Positions 8,888-18,523 of a DNA stretch of 64,000 bases are shown piece by piece. The notes beneath the pieces were generated by a model. That model was not told the DNA's origin. It did no database searches and worked only from the letters and a program-made list of their open reading frames with translations. Positions within the stretch are counted from its first letter, which is position 1. Each line of letters opens with the position of its first letter. Made by a program: the position numbers and the translations under genes. Source of the DNA: Shimia sp. R10_1 (lineage in GTDB: Bacteria > Pseudomonadota > Alphaproteobacteria > Rhodobacterales > Rhodobacteraceae); the NCBI RefSeq assembly GCF_017744095.1, contig NZ_JAGHQX010000001.1, forward strand, positions 372,001-436,000, written 5' to 3'.

Positions 8888-9351
8888 GATCCGCCACTTT
8901 CGGCCTTTTTCTGCCAGACGCCCGTCTCTTCAGACCAGTACTGCGCTGCACAGCCCGCATCGGTCAGCGCTTTCCACTGTCCACGTGCATGCTGAACCGC
9001 TTCCGGGTCATGTCCGTCAAATAAAATACAGACGCGTTCGGCGGCTGTGACTTCTTCGGCGCTCACCTCGGCCCCGTCCACCGTCATAATGCAGGTCGCT
9101 TTGTTTGGTGCATCCTGCGCAGTGGTCAGCAAAATGGGCTGCAAATCATCGTGTGGCCCGCCGGCCACCCCATGCGGCAAAAAACTATCGTCTCCCAGAA
9201 GCCACAGCCTCTGATCCAGCCAGTCCATGCGTGCAGGATCTACCCCCCGCACCGCAATGGCCCATCCAGCCCCGCGCGCCTTCTCCAGAAGGCGCGGCAA
9301 GGTGGTATCAAGCGGCGCTTGTGTCAGGTGATAGAAATAGGCCGCACCCAA
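8884..9351 (-). CDS. holC: DNA polymerase III chi subunit
   Basis: HolC (chi) belongs to the clamp-loader assembly and links the replicase to single-strand-binding protein. The product of about 155 residues starts with the family's GAAYFYHLT and keeps the LWLLGDDSFLPHG core and the AAERVCILFDG segment. No ATG fits. The likely start is the TTG at 9349-9351, because GAGGT lies just upstream, inside the last codons of pepA, and the protein then begins at the conserved motif. The longer frame to 9381 would overlap pepA with unlike sequence. holC directly behind pepA is a widespread proteobacterial arrangement. Confidence 0.88.
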   Translation of the reverse strand: MGAAYFYHLTQAPLDTTLPRLLEKARGAGWAIAVRGVDPARMDWLDQRLWLLGDDSFLPHGVAGGPHDDLQPILLTTAQDAPNKATCIMTVDGAEVSAEEVTAAERVCILFDGHDPEAVQHARGQWKALTDAGCAAQYWSEETGVWQKKAESGGS

Positions 9352-9355
9352 GGGC

Positions 9356-10822
9356 TTATACCTCGAAGTTGTCCGCAACAAGGCGGCTGAGCGCGCTTAC
9401 GCCCCAACCTGTCGCCCCTGCAGGTGCCAAAGCAGTTTCAGACTTCACACTGGCCACCCCGGCAATGTCGAGGTGAATCCAAGGCGTGCCCTCTTGCACA
9501 AAACGCTGTAGGAATTCCGCTGCGGTGATCGATCCCGCTGGACGGCCACCCACGTTTTTGACATCTGCGATGCGCGATTTCAGTTGTTTTGCATAGCCCT
9601 TGCCCAGTGGCATCCGCCAGGCGCCCTCGCCCTCTGCATCAGCCGCTTTCAGGAAGGCATTGCACAGCATGTCGTCATTGGAGAAAACGCCGGCATTTTC
9701 ATGGCCAAGACCGATGATGATCGCCCCTGTCAGTGTGGCCAGATCAATCATGCCCGCTGGTTTGAAACGGTCTTGCGCGTAGTGCATCACGTCGCACAAC
9801 ACCAAACGCCCTTCCGCGTCAGTGTTGATCACCTCAATGGTGTCGCCTTTCATAGAGGTCACCACATCGCCCGGACGGGTCGCTCGGCCCGATGGCATGT
9901 TTTCAACCAAGCCGACAAGGCCCACAACATTGGCTTTGGCCTTGCGCAGTGCCAGCGCCTTCATGGTGCCGGCCACAACGCCTGCGCCGCCCATATCCAT
10001 GGTCATGTCTTCCATGCCCGCAGCAGGCTTCAGCGAAATACCGCCTGTATCAAACACAACGCCTTTGCCAACAAGCGCCAACGGAGGCGCAGCTTTGTCA
10101 CCGCCGTTCCATTGCATCACCACCACTTTCGACGGGCTTTCGGACCCCTCGCCCACAGACAACAAAGCGCCCATGCCAAGCTCTTTCAGCTGGTCTTCTT
10201 CCAGCACCTCCACCTCAAGACCGATCTCTTGAAGTGCCACCAATCGGTCCGCAAACTCTGTCGTGGTCAGCACATTGGCAGGTTCATTCACCAGATCACG
10301 GGTGAAAAACGCGCCATCCGCGACAGCCAGCAAAGGTGCAGCCGCGGCTTCTACTTCAGCAGGTTTGCTGACCATCATGCGCACCGCCCGCGCGTCTTCC
10401 TTCGCATTCGCGGTCTTATGATCGTCAAACCCATAGTCACGCATCGCAATGCCAAAAGCGATCTGCGCCGCCTTGGGATGGGTGCCCGCCAGAACCGTCA
10501 AAGCTGCATTGCCACGCGCCTTGCCAAGCGCGGCCCCGGCTTTGCGTGCCTCTTCAATACTGCAGCGACGCGGCAGAATGACCACATCCACTGCCTCAGC
10601 GGCCAATCCAGTCGGAAATGCCAGCGTGACCAATGTGCCGTTAGCAGCATCTGCCCCTTTGTCTTCACGCAAACGCTCCACCGCGCCACGGGTCATCCGG
10701 TTGATGCGCCGCGCGCCCTGATCAAGATTTCCTTCCTGCGGTATAAAGATTGCAATCCGCCCCTCTGCTTTTGCAATTTCATCCAATTGAGTTTCTTCAA
10801 AAGCAAACTGCACAGGGCGCAT
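9356..10822 (-). CDS. pepA: Leucyl aminopeptidase (M17 family)
   Basis: A 488-residue cytosolic metallo-aminopeptidase that removes N-terminal residues from peptides. The catalytic C-terminal domain carries the two-metal-site segments GKGVVFDTGGISLKP and the signature NTDAEGRLVL with the bound Asp and Glu; the N-terminal domain of about 170 residues is of the usual macro-domain type. PepA can also bind DNA in E. coli, but nothing here shows that. The gene leads a pepA-holC pair and is divergent from the lptF operon, with 144 bases between the start codons that must hold both promoters. Confidence 0.96.
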   Translation of the reverse strand: MRPVQFAFEETQLDEIAKAEGRIAIFIPQEGNLDQGARRINRMTRGAVERLREDKGADAANGTLVTLAFPTGLAAEAVDVVILPRRCSIEEARKAGAALGKARGNAALTVLAGTHPKAAQIAFGIAMRDYGFDDHKTANAKEDARAVRMMVSKPAEVEAAAAPLLAVADGAFFTRDLVNEPANVLTTTEFADRLVALQEIGLEVEVLEEDQLKELGMGALLSVGEGSESPSKVVVMQWNGGDKAAPPLALVGKGVVFDTGGISLKPAAGMEDMTMDMGGAGVVAGTMKALALRKAKANVVGLVGLVENMPSGRATRPGDVVTSMKGDTIEVINTDAEGRLVLCDVMHYAQDRFKPAGMIDLATLTGAIIIGLGHENAGVFSNDDMLCNAFLKAADAEGEGAWRMPLGKGYAKQLKSRIADVKNVGGRPAGSITAAEFLQRFVQEGTPWIHLDIAGVASVKSETALAPAGATGWGVSALSRLVADNFEV

Positions 10823-10966
10823 ATGTCGATCTCCATTTTAATGCTGCCAAACACCTAGCGCGCCCAATCTTGCTTGACCAGTGGCCATCGCCAGTTTGCA
10901 GTTTCACCGCCCCACCAATTCCACTAAACTGCGCGCAAAGAACAAGAACTTGAAGGGATCCAAGGC

Positions 10967-12085
10967 GTGAGCAGATTCGACAGATACATCCTGTCGCAGT
11001 TTCTAACTCTGTTTGGCTTCTTCGCACTGATCCTCGTATCGGTCTATTGGGTCAACCAAGCGGTGTCACTGTTTGATCAGTTGATCGCAAGCGGACAGAA
11101 CGTGGCCGTTTTCCTTGAGCTTTCGTTGCTTATGCTTCCCAGCGTGATCCGTCGCGTGCTGCCAATCGCAGTGTTTGCGGGCACGGTTTACGTCACAAAT
11201 CGCTTGTCAAACGAAAGTGAACTGACCGTCATGCAGGCCACCGGCTTCAGCCCCTGGAGGCTCGCCCGACCGGTTGCCGTATTCGGAGTGATAACAGCCC
11301 TCATGATGAGTGCCCTCACCCATTTTCTCGTGCCCACTTCAGCCAAGGAGTTAAGCGAGAGACAAAAAGAGATCAGCCAAAACATCACCGCGCGTTTGCT
11401 GACCGATGGCACCTTTATGCATCCAGCTGATGGAGTGACATTCTACATCCGCGAAATCAGCGCAAATGGCGTGCTCAAAGACGTGCTTATGGCGGACAGC
11501 CGAAACCCGGACGGCACAACACTGCACACCGCATCTGAGGCCTATCTGGTACAAGATGAAAACGGCCCTAAGCTTGTGATGGTCGATGGTCTCATGCAGT
11601 TCAATCCAGCGGACACCGACCGCCTCATGACCACGAATTTCGCGGATTTTTCATATGACATCAGTGGTTTGGTCGATCCTGAAGCGATCAATCGCGGATC
11701 CGTAAACTATTTGCCAACCTGGGACATTTTCGGTGATCTCCCTTCTGCTGCGGCTATCACAGGCGAAAGTCTGGGCAATGTCACCGAAGAGTTTCATGCC
11801 CGCTTCACCCAACCCATCATGTGTGTAATCTTTGCCTTGGTTGGCTTTGGCATGCTGATCATAGGTAGCTTCAGCCGATTTGGTGTTTGGCGTCAAATTT
11901 TGTTTGCCTTTGGCATTCTTGTGGTGCTTGAGGCCCTCAAAAACGTGGTTTCCGACCCCGTGCTCGATGCGCCAGAGCTCTGGCCGCTGCTTTATGTGCC
12001 CGTTGCCTTGGGCGGCGTTATCGCATTTGTGCTGCTATATCTCGCGTCAAACCCAATTCGTTTGCGACGGAGGTCTGTCGCATGA
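10967..12085 (+). CDS. lptF: Lipopolysaccharide export permease LptF
   Basis: LptF forms, with LptG and the LptB ATPase, the inner-membrane extractor that starts LPS transport to the outer membrane. The 372-residue product has the six-segment build: the N-terminal RYILSQFLTLFGFFALILVS, three more helices to about residue 130, a periplasmic beta-jellyroll at about 130-265, and two or three C-terminal helices. The start is GTG at 10967, behind GAAGGGATCC. It overlaps lptG by the four bases ATGA and is the first gene of an envelope operon. Confidence 0.95.
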   Translation: MSRFDRYILSQFLTLFGFFALILVSVYWVNQAVSLFDQLIASGQNVAVFLELSLLMLPSVIRRVLPIAVFAGTVYVTNRLSNESELTVMQATGFSPWRLARPVAVFGVITALMMSALTHFLVPTSAKELSERQKEISQNITARLLTDGTFMHPADGVTFYIREISANGVLKDVLMADSRNPDGTTLHTASEAYLVQDENGPKLVMVDGLMQFNPADTDRLMTTNFADFSYDISGLVDPEAINRGSVNYLPTWDIFGDLPSAAAITGESLGNVTEEFHARFTQPIMCVIFALVGFGMLIIGSFSRFGVWRQILFAFGILVVLEALKNVVSDPVLDAPELWPLLYVPVALGGVIAFVLLYLASNPIRLRRRSVA

Positions 12086-13179
12086 CAAGCCATCTCTATT
12101 TTGCGCGCAAGTTTTTCTGGATGCTGCTGAGCATTTTCGCCGTCTTCTTCGTGCTGACCATTCTGCTCGACATGATGGAGCAACTGCGCAAATTTGATGT
12201 GGAACAGGTGGGCTTTTATCGTGTGATCGGTCTCACCTTTTTACGCGCACCTCAGGGGCTTTATCAACTTCTGCCATTGATTGTGATCCTGGCAACTGTG
12301 GCTTTGTTTATCGGCCTGGCGCGCACATCAGAACTTGTCGTGGTGCGCGCGGCTGGGCGCTCTGCGATTGTGGCTGTGATTTCCCCTATGGTGTTGGCGC
12401 TGCTTGTTGGGGTGGCTGCTGTTACAATCATCAATCCACTCGTGGCGAAAACATCCGTTGAATACGACAAACAAAGCGACGCATTGCGCAACAACGGTGG
12501 GAACGCGCTATCCTTGTCAGATGAGGGAATATGGCTGCGTCAAGGCGGGCGGGAAGGGCATGCCGTCATCCATGCCGAACGCACCAACGCTGATGCCAGC
12601 AAATTTATCAATCTCAGCATCATCACTTATCGCGAAAACGGCGGCCCGCAGTCCCGGATTCAAGCCGATACCGCTGAATTGCGAGACGATGGCTGGCAAC
12701 TCACAAATGCACGGGTCTGGTCCCTCAACCGGGGCGTCTCAGAGGGTACAGCCGCGCTTCATCATGACACGCTGACATTGCCCAGCAACCTGACACCTGA
12801 TCGCATTAGAGATCGTTTCGGCAGCCCGTCCGCAATTTCTGTGTGGCAATTGCCAAAGTTCATCCAAGAACTTGATGAAGCTGGTTTTTCCTCGCGTCGC
12901 CATACTGTGTGGTTACATATGGAACTTGCGCAGCCGCTGTTCCTGATGGCGATGGTTCTTGTCGGCGCCGCCTTCACAATGCGCCACACGCGCTTTGGCA
13001 ACACTGGGATTGCAGTGCTGTTTGCCATTCTCATCGGTTTTAGCCTCTATTTCATCCGAAACTTCGCGCAGATCTTAGGGGAAAATGGCCAAATTCCTGT
13101 CCTGCTCGCAGCCTGGGCACCGCCGGCCGCAAGTGTGTTATTGGCACTCGGACTGTTGTTGCATATGGAGGACGGATGA
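12082..13179 (+). CDS. lptG: Lipopolysaccharide export permease LptG
   Basis: The partner permease of LptF, 365 residues, with the same plan: N-terminal helices, a periplasmic jellyroll at about 125-260, and C-terminal helices ending in ALGLLLHMEDG. The first helix contains FFWMLLSIFAVFFVLTILLD, followed by the LRAPQGLYQLLPLIVILATV segment known from YjgQ/LptG proteins. It overlaps both neighbours by ATGA, so lptF, lptG and lptD are translated as a coupled set, which suits subunits of one bridge between the membranes. lptA, lptB and lptC are not in this window. Confidence 0.95.
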   Translation: MTSHLYFARKFFWMLLSIFAVFFVLTILLDMMEQLRKFDVEQVGFYRVIGLTFLRAPQGLYQLLPLIVILATVALFIGLARTSELVVVRAAGRSAIVAVISPMVLALLVGVAAVTIINPLVAKTSVEYDKQSDALRNNGGNALSLSDEGIWLRQGGREGHAVIHAERTNADASKFINLSIITYRENGGPQSRIQADTAELRDDGWQLTNARVWSLNRGVSEGTAALHHDTLTLPSNLTPDRIRDRFGSPSAISVWQLPKFIQELDEAGFSSRRHTVWLHMELAQPLFLMAMVLVGAAFTMRHTRFGNTGIAVLFAILIGFSLYFIRNFAQILGENGQIPVLLAAWAPPAASVLLALGLLLHMEDG

Positions 13180-15347
13180 CGAACTTGCTCTTCCGCCTTA
13201 TGACGGCCACTGCACTTTCCTGCGCCCTCGCCCCAATGGTGCAGGCCGAGACGGCTCAGGTACCTTCAGAACAATCTGAAGCTGCAAAGCCAATTTCACA
13301 GAATGTGGTACTGATCGCAGACAATGTCGAACTGGTTGGCACGTCTACACTGCGTGCACACGGCAATGTAGAAGCCGTTTCTGGCGAAACTCGGCTGCAG
13401 GCACGCGAAGTTATCTATGACAATGAAACCGGTGAAATAACCCTTCTGGGGCCAATACGGATCACTGAAGGCGACTCAGTCTCAATCGTCGCCGACTCAG
13501 CGGATTTGAACGCAGACTTTCAATCTGGCTTGATCCGAAGCGCGCGTTTGGTACTCGCAGATCAAGTGCAGTTGGCCGCGCAGCAGCTCGACCGTATCGG
13601 CGGTCGTTTCAATGTATTGACAAAAACCACGGTATCGTCGTGCCGTATCTGCGAAACCGGTGAAGCCCCACTCTGGCAGATCCGCGCAAAACGCGTCGTT
13701 CACGATCAAGCCGAACGACAAATCTACTTCGACGAAGCGAGCTTCCTTATTCGCGACGTACCGGTGTTCTATTTTCCTCATCTGCGGATGCCGGATCCGA
13801 CACTGAAACGCAGCAAAGGTTTCCTGTTTCCCAACTTCCGGCGCACCTCGCTTTTGGGCAATGGCATCAAGCTTCCGTACTTTTTTCCGATCGGAGACGA
13901 CAAAGACCTCACGCTCACGCCCTATATCTCAACAAACACACGCACGCTTGAGTTCCGGTATCGTCAGGCTTTCGAAAATGGCGGCATTGAACTCGATGGC
14001 GCTATCTCAGACGATGACCTGCGCCCCAACGAGACGCGTGGATATCTGTTCGCCGACGGTCTGTTTCAATTAGAGCGTAATTACAAACTTACCTTTGACA
14101 TTAAGGCCGTCAGCGATGATGCCTATATCTCAGATTATGACTACTCAGACCTTGATCGTCTCAATAGCAATATCAGAGTAGAACGCGCTTCTCGCTACGA
14201 AAATACCAGCTTCGGAGTGTATCATTTTCGCTCGCTGCGGGATGACGAAGACAACGACACGTTGCCAACCTTGGTGTTCCAGGCCGAGACCGAACGGCGC
14301 TACTTTCCGACGTCGATTGGCGGAGAGCTGCGCACCCGTCTTGAAGCGCACTCTCATAAACGTGACTCTGGCCTAAATGGCGATGACGGTCGGGATGTTG
14401 CACGCACGAACGCTTCGGTGGAATGGCTGCGCAACTGGACACTGGCAACAGGCTTGCGTCTCGGCGTAAACGGAGGGCTCGCATTTGACGCCTATAAAAC
14501 CGACGACGACACAACAGTCAGCTCATTTGACAGCGGCTTCACGCCTGCGGCAGCGATAAACCTGCGCTATCCGCTGGTAAAGCGCGGCTCGGACGGCGCC
14601 ACCTATCTGCTGGAGCCGGTTGCACAAGTGGGCTGGACTGGTGGCTCAAACCTTGACGTCGCAAATGATGAAAGCACACGTGCCGAATTTGATGAAGGCA
14701 ACCTGTTGTCGCTTTCCCGCTTTCCGTCACATGACCGTCGCGAGCGTGGCCTGGCTGCGGCACTCGGGATGAACTGGTCACGCGTCACATCAGAAGGCTG
14801 GGAAGGCCACTTCACCGTGGGTCAGGTATTCCGCGACCAATCCCAAAGCGATTTTTCCGCAACATCAGGTTTGGCAGGAAAAACATCTGATCTGCTCTTG
14901 GCGGGTCAGTTCAACAATCAAAACGGTCTGGTCATGTCCGCTCGCGGTCTGCTGGATTCAGGCGGCACTCTGAACAAAGCCGCTGCGCGTCTCGGTTGGA
15001 GCAATCCAAGCTTGATGGTGGATGCGAGCTATATCTGGCTGGCGCGAGACCCCGACGAAGATCGTGCAGAGCGTATTTCGGAATGGACGCTGGACAGCAG
15101 CTATCGCTTCTCCCGGCATTGGACCGGTCTGATTGACTGGCGCTACGATGCGGTCGCAGGCAAATCGGCACGCGCAGGCATTGGCATGCAATATCGTAAC
15201 GAATGCGTGCAGGTCGAACTTTCGCTATCGCGCCGCTTCTCCACATCCGATACCGTTCAATCCAGCAACACCTTTGGCATCAACGTGGCCCTGCTTGGAT
15301 TCTCGGTCAATTCAAACGATAAGAGCTATAGCCGCACCTGTGGCTGA
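13176..15347 (+). CDS. lptD: LPS-assembly protein LptD (outer-membrane barrel)
   Basis: LptD inserts LPS into the outer leaflet. The 723-residue precursor has a signal peptide ending near VQAETA at about residue 25, an N-terminal OstA/LptA-like jellyroll at about 45-150 (LVGTSTLRAHGNVEAVSGE), and a C-terminal barrel of some 500 residues rich in alternating strands with Trp, Tyr and Arg. Conserved marks are the segment VPVFYFPHLRMPDP and paired cysteines (TVSSCRICETG early, and ECVQVEL and RTCG late) that could form the known inter-domain disulfides. It is coupled to lptG by ATGA and followed by the periplasmic chaperone gene surA. Confidence 0.95.
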   Translation: MTNLLFRLMTATALSCALAPMVQAETAQVPSEQSEAAKPISQNVVLIADNVELVGTSTLRAHGNVEAVSGETRLQAREVIYDNETGEITLLGPIRITEGDSVSIVADSADLNADFQSGLIRSARLVLADQVQLAAQQLDRIGGRFNVLTKTTVSSCRICETGEAPLWQIRAKRVVHDQAERQIYFDEASFLIRDVPVFYFPHLRMPDPTLKRSKGFLFPNFRRTSLLGNGIKLPYFFPIGDDKDLTLTPYISTNTRTLEFRYRQAFENGGIELDGAISDDDLRPNETRGYLFADGLFQLERNYKLTFDIKAVSDDAYISDYDYSDLDRLNSNIRVERASRYENTSFGVYHFRSLRDDEDNDTLPTLVFQAETERRYFPTSIGGELRTRLEAHSHKRDSGLNGDDGRDVARTNASVEWLRNWTLATGLRLGVNGGLAFDAYKTDDDTTVSSFDSGFTPAAAINLRYPLVKRGSDGATYLLEPVAQVGWTGGSNLDVANDESTRAEFDEGNLLSLSRFPSHDRRERGLAAALGMNWSRVTSEGWEGHFTVGQVFRDQSQSDFSATSGLAGKTSDLLLAGQFNNQNGLVMSARGLLDSGGTLNKAAARLGWSNPSLMVDASYIWLARDPDEDRAERISEWTLDSSYRFSRHWTGLIDWRYDAVAGKSARAGIGMQYRNECVQVELSLSRRFSTSDTVQSSNTFGINVALLGFSVNSNDKSYSRTCG

Positions 15348-15369
15348 ATTACAGGAAGACGACACTCTC

Positions 15370-16614
15370 ATGACGCGACGCCCTTTCATCCGCTCCCTTC
15401 TGCGCAGCTGCGCCTCTCTCACCAGCGCAATTGCGGCAGTGACAGTTCTCAACAATGCGGCCGTTGCACAAAGTGCTTTCAGCCCCGCAATTTTGGTGAA
15501 TGACTCTGCAGTCAGCTACTACGAATTAGATCAGCGCGCGCGCCTCTTGACCATCATGAACGCCCCGGGAGATCCTGGAAAGCTGGCGCGCGAACAGTTG
15601 ATCGAGGACCGCCTGAAACTCCAGGCTGCACGCCTCACCGGCATTGCCGCGTCAGATGAGGGTATTCAGAACGGCCTTGATGCCTTTGCAGCCCGCGTCA
15701 ACATGGAAGCCGGCGATCTCATTGAGGCACTTGTCGGCGCCGGCATCGACGAAGAGACCCTGCGCGATTTCATCATTTCGAACATCACCTGGCGCGGCGT
15801 CATCCAGTCTCGGTTTGGCGGCAACGCACAGGTCAGCGAAGAAGAAATCGATCGCGCTATCGCTCAAAACAGCGGCTCTGGCGGTGTGCGCGTGCTGCTC
15901 AATGAAATCATCATCCCCGTCACACCGCAAAATCAACGACAGGTACTTGGCTTGGCGGAGCAACTCTCCGAAATTCGCAGCTTTGAGAGTTTTGAAAACG
16001 CCGCGCGTACCTATTCTGCATCTGCCACCAAAGAGAGTGGTGGTCGCGTTGACTGGATGAATGTGACCAATCTGCCCGCCGAACTGCGGCCAGTGGTCAC
16101 CGCGCTGCGGCCGGGAGAAGTGACCCGCCCCTTGCCATTGCAAAACGCGGTCGCCCTGTTCCAGTTGCGTGATGTGGCTGAAACCGGACGCTCCACGCCG
16201 ACCTACTCGGCCATTGACTACATGATGTATTTCATTCCCGGTGGGCGCACAGAAGAAACCCTTGCGCAGGCCAACGAACTCGCGGGCAACCTTGATCGCT
16301 GCGACGATCTTTTTGCCATCGCACAGGACGAGCCTGCGGAATTTCTTGTCCGCGAAACCTTGCCGCCAAGTGACATCCCCAAAGATGTGGCCATCGAACT
16401 CGCCAAGCTTGACGACAACGAAGTGTCCACAAATCTGACCTCCGCAGACGGGCAGAACCTTATGGTGCTCATGCTCTGCGGGCGTACTGCGCAATTGGCC
16501 GAAGAGCTGTCGCGCGAAGATGTGGCGCAGGCGCTGCGCAACCAACGTCTGGAAAGCTACGCCAACAGCTATCTCAGCCAGCTGCGTGCGCAAGCGCGTA
16601 TCATTGAAAAATGA
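15370..16614 (+). CDS. surA: SurA-like periplasmic peptidyl-prolyl isomerase
   Basis: A 414-residue periplasmic chaperone for outer-membrane proteins such as the LptD encoded just upstream. A signal peptide ends near VAQSAFSP at about residue 35. The SurA N-terminal chaperone domain covers about 40-160 (ILVNDSAVSYYELDQRARLL), and one parvulin-type domain spans about 170-275 (the stretch with ESGGRVDWMNVTNLPAELRP). The second parvulin domain of E. coli SurA is not evident, as in many alphaproteobacteria. The frame is open further upstream into lptD, but AGGAAG precedes the ATG at 15370. It overlaps pdxA by ATGA. Confidence 0.88.
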   Translation: MTRRPFIRSLLRSCASLTSAIAAVTVLNNAAVAQSAFSPAILVNDSAVSYYELDQRARLLTIMNAPGDPGKLAREQLIEDRLKLQAARLTGIAASDEGIQNGLDAFAARVNMEAGDLIEALVGAGIDEETLRDFIISNITWRGVIQSRFGGNAQVSEEEIDRAIAQNSGSGGVRVLLNEIIIPVTPQNQRQVLGLAEQLSEIRSFESFENAARTYSASATKESGGRVDWMNVTNLPAELRPVVTALRPGEVTRPLPLQNAVALFQLRDVAETGRSTPTYSAIDYMMYFIPGGRTEETLAQANELAGNLDRCDDLFAIAQDEPAEFLVRETLPPSDIPKDVAIELAKLDDNEVSTNLTSADGQNLMVLMLCGRTAQLAEELSREDVAQALRNQRLESYANSYLSQLRAQARIIEK

Positions 16615-17603
16615 ACCAACGGGCACAATCTGCCCCCATCGCGCTCACCTGTGGTGAGCCCGGTGGTATTGGGCTGGAGATCGCAGAAAAGGCCTGGCTG
16701 GCACTCAAAGAGGAGCTGGCGTTTTTCCTGATCGCGGATCCAGATCATCTGCCGGGCACCGTGCCACATCAGATGATTGACGATCCGTCACAGGCAGGTG
16801 CCGTGCTGCCGGATGCCTTGCCCGTTTTCCCACACCCCTTTGGCGCGCCGCGCACCCCCGGTCAGGCCGATCCTGAAAACGCCGAAGGCGTGATCGACGT
16901 GATTTCACAAGCCGTTGATATGGCCATGTCTGGCAGCGCCAGCGCGGTTTGCACTTTGCCAATTCACAAGAAGGCGCTCAAAGACGGCGCTGATTTTGCC
17001 TATCCCGGCCACACCGAGTTTCTGGCGGATCTTGGTGGCGTGAACGATGTGGTGATGATGCTGGCCTCTGACATGCTGCGCGTTGTGCCCACCACCATCC
17101 ATATTCCGGTCTCCGAAGTGCCTGCCGCGCTCACGCCAGAATTGCTCGAAGAGACCATTCGCATCACTGCCAAAGGTCTTTCAAATCAGTTTGGCCTCAC
17201 CGCGCCTCGGATCGCCGTGGCAGGTCTTAACCCACACGCGGGCGAAGGCGGCGCAATGGGCCATGAAGACGCCAGCGTGATTGCGCCTGTTCTGGAAAAA
17301 CTGCGTACTGAAGGCTTTGACATTGCGGGCCCTCTGCCTGCGGACACCATGTTCCACGCTGATGCCCGTGCGCGCTATGATGTGGCAATCTGCGCCTACC
17401 ACGATCAGGCGCTGATCCCGATCAAGACGTTGGATTTTGATGGCGGCGTGAATGTCACCCTTGGCCTGCCTTTTATCCGCACCTCGCCGGATCATGGCAC
17501 AGCTTTTGACATCGCAGGCACCGGTCAGGCCAATCCATCCAGCACCATCGCCGCGCTGCGCATGGCGGCGCGCATGGCTGAAAGCGCCCCACAAAGCGCT
17601 TGA
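16611..17603 (+). CDS. pdxA: 4-hydroxythreonine-4-phosphate dehydrogenase
   Basis: PdxA oxidises 4-phospho-hydroxy-L-threonine in pyridoxal phosphate synthesis, using NAD and a divalent metal. The 330-residue product has the family length and the metal-binding histidines in YPGHTEFLADL, in GLNPHAGEGG and in YHDQALIPIKTLDF. The N-terminal TCGEPGGIGLEIAEKA is also typical. It is coupled to surA by ATGA; the surA-pdxA-rsmA order is conserved across many proteobacteria. A gap of 77 bases separates it from rsmA. Confidence 0.96.
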   Translation: MNQRAQSAPIALTCGEPGGIGLEIAEKAWLALKEELAFFLIADPDHLPGTVPHQMIDDPSQAGAVLPDALPVFPHPFGAPRTPGQADPENAEGVIDVISQAVDMAMSGSASAVCTLPIHKKALKDGADFAYPGHTEFLADLGGVNDVVMMLASDMLRVVPTTIHIPVSEVPAALTPELLEETIRITAKGLSNQFGLTAPRIAVAGLNPHAGEGGAMGHEDASVIAPVLEKLRTEGFDIAGPLPADTMFHADARARYDVAICAYHDQALIPIKTLDFDGGVNVTLGLPFIRTSPDHGTAFDIAGTGQANPSSTIAALRMAARMAESAPQSA

Positions 17604-17680
17604 CGCGTCACAGGGGGAAACATATCCCCGCCCAAGGCCAAACTCGCGGCACGTCCGCGCAACCAAACAGGTGATGAGCC

Positions 17681-18523
17681 ATGAGCGCCATTGATGATCT
17701 TCCTCCGCTGCGTCAGGTGATCGACACCCACGGTCTGTCTGCGCGCAAATCACTGGGGCAGAATTTTCTTCTGGATCTCAACCTCACCGCCAAAATTGCG
17801 CGCCGTGCTGGGGATCTCACCGAATGCGACGTGCTGGAAATTGGCCCCGGCCCCGGTGGCCTCACACGCGGCCTGCTGGCCGAGGGCGCGCGCCGTGTCC
17901 TCGCGATTGAGAAAGATGATCGCTGCATCCCCGCGCTTGCCGAGATCGAAGCCGCCTACCCCGGCCAACTTCAGGTGATCAATGGCGATGCACTTGAAAT
18001 CGATCCTCTGGCGCATCTGACCCCCCCCATTCGCGTGGCGGCCAACCTGCCCTACAATGTAGGAACCGAACTTTTAGTGCGCTGGCTTACGCCCAAGGAA
18101 TGGCCACCTTTTTGGCAAAGCCTCACCCTGATGTTTCAGCGCGAAGTGGCCGAACGGATCACGGCTCAACCGGGCTCCAAAGCCTACGGTCGTCTTGCCA
18201 TCCTTGCCCAGTGGCGCGCCAACGCCAATATCGTGATGTCTTTGCCGCCCGGCGCGTTTTCACCGCCACCAAAAGTGCACTCCGCCGTGGTGCATCTGAC
18301 CGCGCTGGAAGAGCCGCGTTACCCTGCCGACGCAGACATGCTGTCACGCATTGTGGCCGCTGCTTTCAATCAGCGGCGTAAAATGCTGCGTGCCGCGCTC
18401 AAGGGTCAGGCCCCTGATATCGAAGATCGTCTGCTCGCAGCAGGCATCCAGCCAACCGAACGTGCCGAACAGGTCTCCCTAGAGCAGTTCTGCGCCCTCG
18501 CACGCGTGATGAAGGAAAGCTGA
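17681..18523 (+). CDS. rsmA: 16S rRNA dimethyladenosine transferase (KsgA)
   Basis: RsmA dimethylates two adjacent adenosines near the 3' end of 16S rRNA during 30S assembly. The 280-residue product shows the N-terminal [13 protein letters not shown], the SAM site [15 protein letters not shown], the acidic residue ending the second strand (AIEKDDRC), the catalytic [11 protein letters not shown] and a C-terminal helical domain starting near [11 protein letters not shown]. It is the last gene of the lpt-surA-pdxA set. Its last 45 bases overlap the end of the convergent UPF0280 gene, so the two stop codons lie inside each other's genes. Confidence 0.96.
   Translation: MSAIDDLPPLRQVIDTHGLSARKSLGQNFLLDLNLTAKIARRAGDLTECDVLEIGPGPGGLTRGLLAEGARRVLAIEKDDRCIPALAEIEAAYPGQLQVINGDALEIDPLAHLTPPIRVAANLPYNVGTELLVRWLTPKEWPPFWQSLTLMFQREVAERITAQPGSKAYGRLAILAQWRANANIVMSLPPGAFSPPPKVHSAVVHLTALEEPRYPADADMLSRIVAAAFNQRRKMLRAALKGQAPDIEDRLLAAGIQPTERAEQVSLEQFCALARVMKES

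Noticed and set aside
9584-10858. 424-residue plus-strand frame opposite pepA
   Set aside because: pepA is a complete recognised enzyme; the opposite translation is a His/Arg/Gln-rich shadow.
15133-15369. Long N-terminal extension of SurA overlapping lptD
   Set aside because: It has no signal peptide, is in the wrong frame of lptD, and the ATG at 15370 has a signal peptide and ribosome site.
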